From Prevotella sp. (lineage in GTDB: Bacteria; Bacteroidota; Bacteroidia; Bacteroidales; Bacteroidaceae): a stretch of DNA of 64,000 nt. Below the pieces are notes generated by a model, which saw nothing but the letters and a program-made list of their open reading frames with translations, did no database searches and was not told the origin of the DNA. Below, in pieces: positions 63,759 through 64,000 of the stretch (position 1 is the first letter of the stretch; the number at the start of each line of letters is the position of its first letter). Position numbers and translations under genes: made by a program. The stretch is taken from contig JAFUFD010000013.1 in the NCBI GenBank assembly GCA_017470055.1, positions 1 through 64,000 on the forward strand. Direction: 5' to 3'.

Positions 63759-64000
63759 ATGAGACCACTTTCAGCAAGAACAGCAGGGTTCACGGATTCC
63801 ATTATCCGACGGATGACCCGCATATCAAATAAGTATGGAGCCATCAATCTCTCACAGGGATTCCCTGACTTCGACCCTCCAAAGGAGATAACAGACCGAT
63901 TGGCAGAGATTGCGCCAAGTGGTCCGCACCAGTATGCCGTCACTTGGGGGGCGCAGAACTTCCGTGAGGCATTGGCTAAGAAACAGAGCCACTTCACAGG
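63759..64000 (+). CDS. Class I/II PLP-dependent aminotransferase, N-terminal fragment
   Basis: The first 80 residues are visible and the gene runs off the right edge. NLSQGFPDFDPP and HQYAVTWGAQNFREALA match the N-terminus of KAT/YbdL-type aminotransferases. The catalytic Lys lies outside the window. A short upstream frame overlaps the start codon. Confidence 0.85.
   Translation, partial: MRPLSARTAGFTDSIIRRMTRISNKYGAINLSQGFPDFDPPKEITDRLAEIAPSGPHQYAVTWGAQNFREALAKKQSHFT

Noticed and set aside
63632-63832. 66-codon frame before the aminotransferase
   Set aside because: It covers the promoter and overlaps the aminotransferase start in another frame; no supporting features.
1-64000. tRNA or rRNA genes
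   Set aside because: None of the usual T-loop patterns or rRNA signatures were noticed in the gaps when read by eye; a dedicated search could still find a weak one.

Overview
The window reads as chromosome of a Bacteroidales bacterium, most likely Prevotella or a close relative (inference). The grounds are a SusC-type TonB-dependent receptor in a pectin utilisation locus, promoters of the Bacteroidetes form (TTTG, 19-20 bases, TAnnTTTG), no Shine-Dalgarno dependence, the trpBEGDCFA gene order with its own attenuator, DUF4924 and ClC neighbours, GH115, and lamin-tail/OadG and haem-protein families typical of the phylum. No tRNA, rRNA or CRISPR array was seen.

Layout. 1-11,750 (minus strand): pectin degradation locus with a SusC fragment, pectin methylesterase (CE8), PL9 and PL1 pectate lyases and a GH28-GH105 fusion. 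It is interrupted by a REP-associated tyrosine transposase and carries a 22-bp-period palindromic array. 11,838-18,440 (minus): complete tryptophan operon trpBEGDCFA behind an attenuator encoding a Trp-Trp-Trp leader peptide. 18,500-20,250: thioesterase, a candidate small RNA, and a ROK sugar kinase. 20,246-28,145 (plus): housekeeping run of LysE-type exporter, DUF4924, rfbD, prfC, tsaC, ClC channel, fmt, a small ORF and rpe. 28,186-29,840 (minus): ECF sigma factor and rfbA. 29,841-30,540: a 700-bp gene-free stretch rich in inverted repeats. 30,541-33,442 (plus): unknown protein, ZapB-like and ZapA division proteins, and RNase Y.

33,506-42,836 (minus): a seven-gene envelope operon with two porins, imelysin, a di-haem DUF1111 protein, a CxxCH lipoprotein, a Rid-family protein and the CcsBA haem-ligation protein. 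It probably serves iron or redox metabolism. Divergent from it is a regulator that joins a RIC/hemerythrin di-iron domain to a LuxR helix-turn-helix. Convergent with that gene is a six-gene operon (48,554-43,959): RsbW-like kinase, SLC13 permease, two STAS proteins, RelA/SpoT synthetase, and a second LuxR regulator with a pseudo-receiver domain. Together these look like an uncharacterised signalling unit, the most interesting part of the window.

48,708-53,909 (minus): sodium-pump decarboxylase beta, biotin and gamma subunits without the carboxyltransferase, an AspT/YidE-type transporter and a LUD protein. 53,910-54,274 holds a glycoside hydrolase remnant. 54,275-61,812 (minus): HAD phosphatase, GH115 glucuronidase, then a redox/metal operon (ferritin-like protein, small winged-helix protein, MBL-rubredoxin fusion, ZIP transporter, radical SAM protein, flavodoxin). 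The window ends with an AraC regulator, an FMN reductase and the start of a class I/II aminotransferase.
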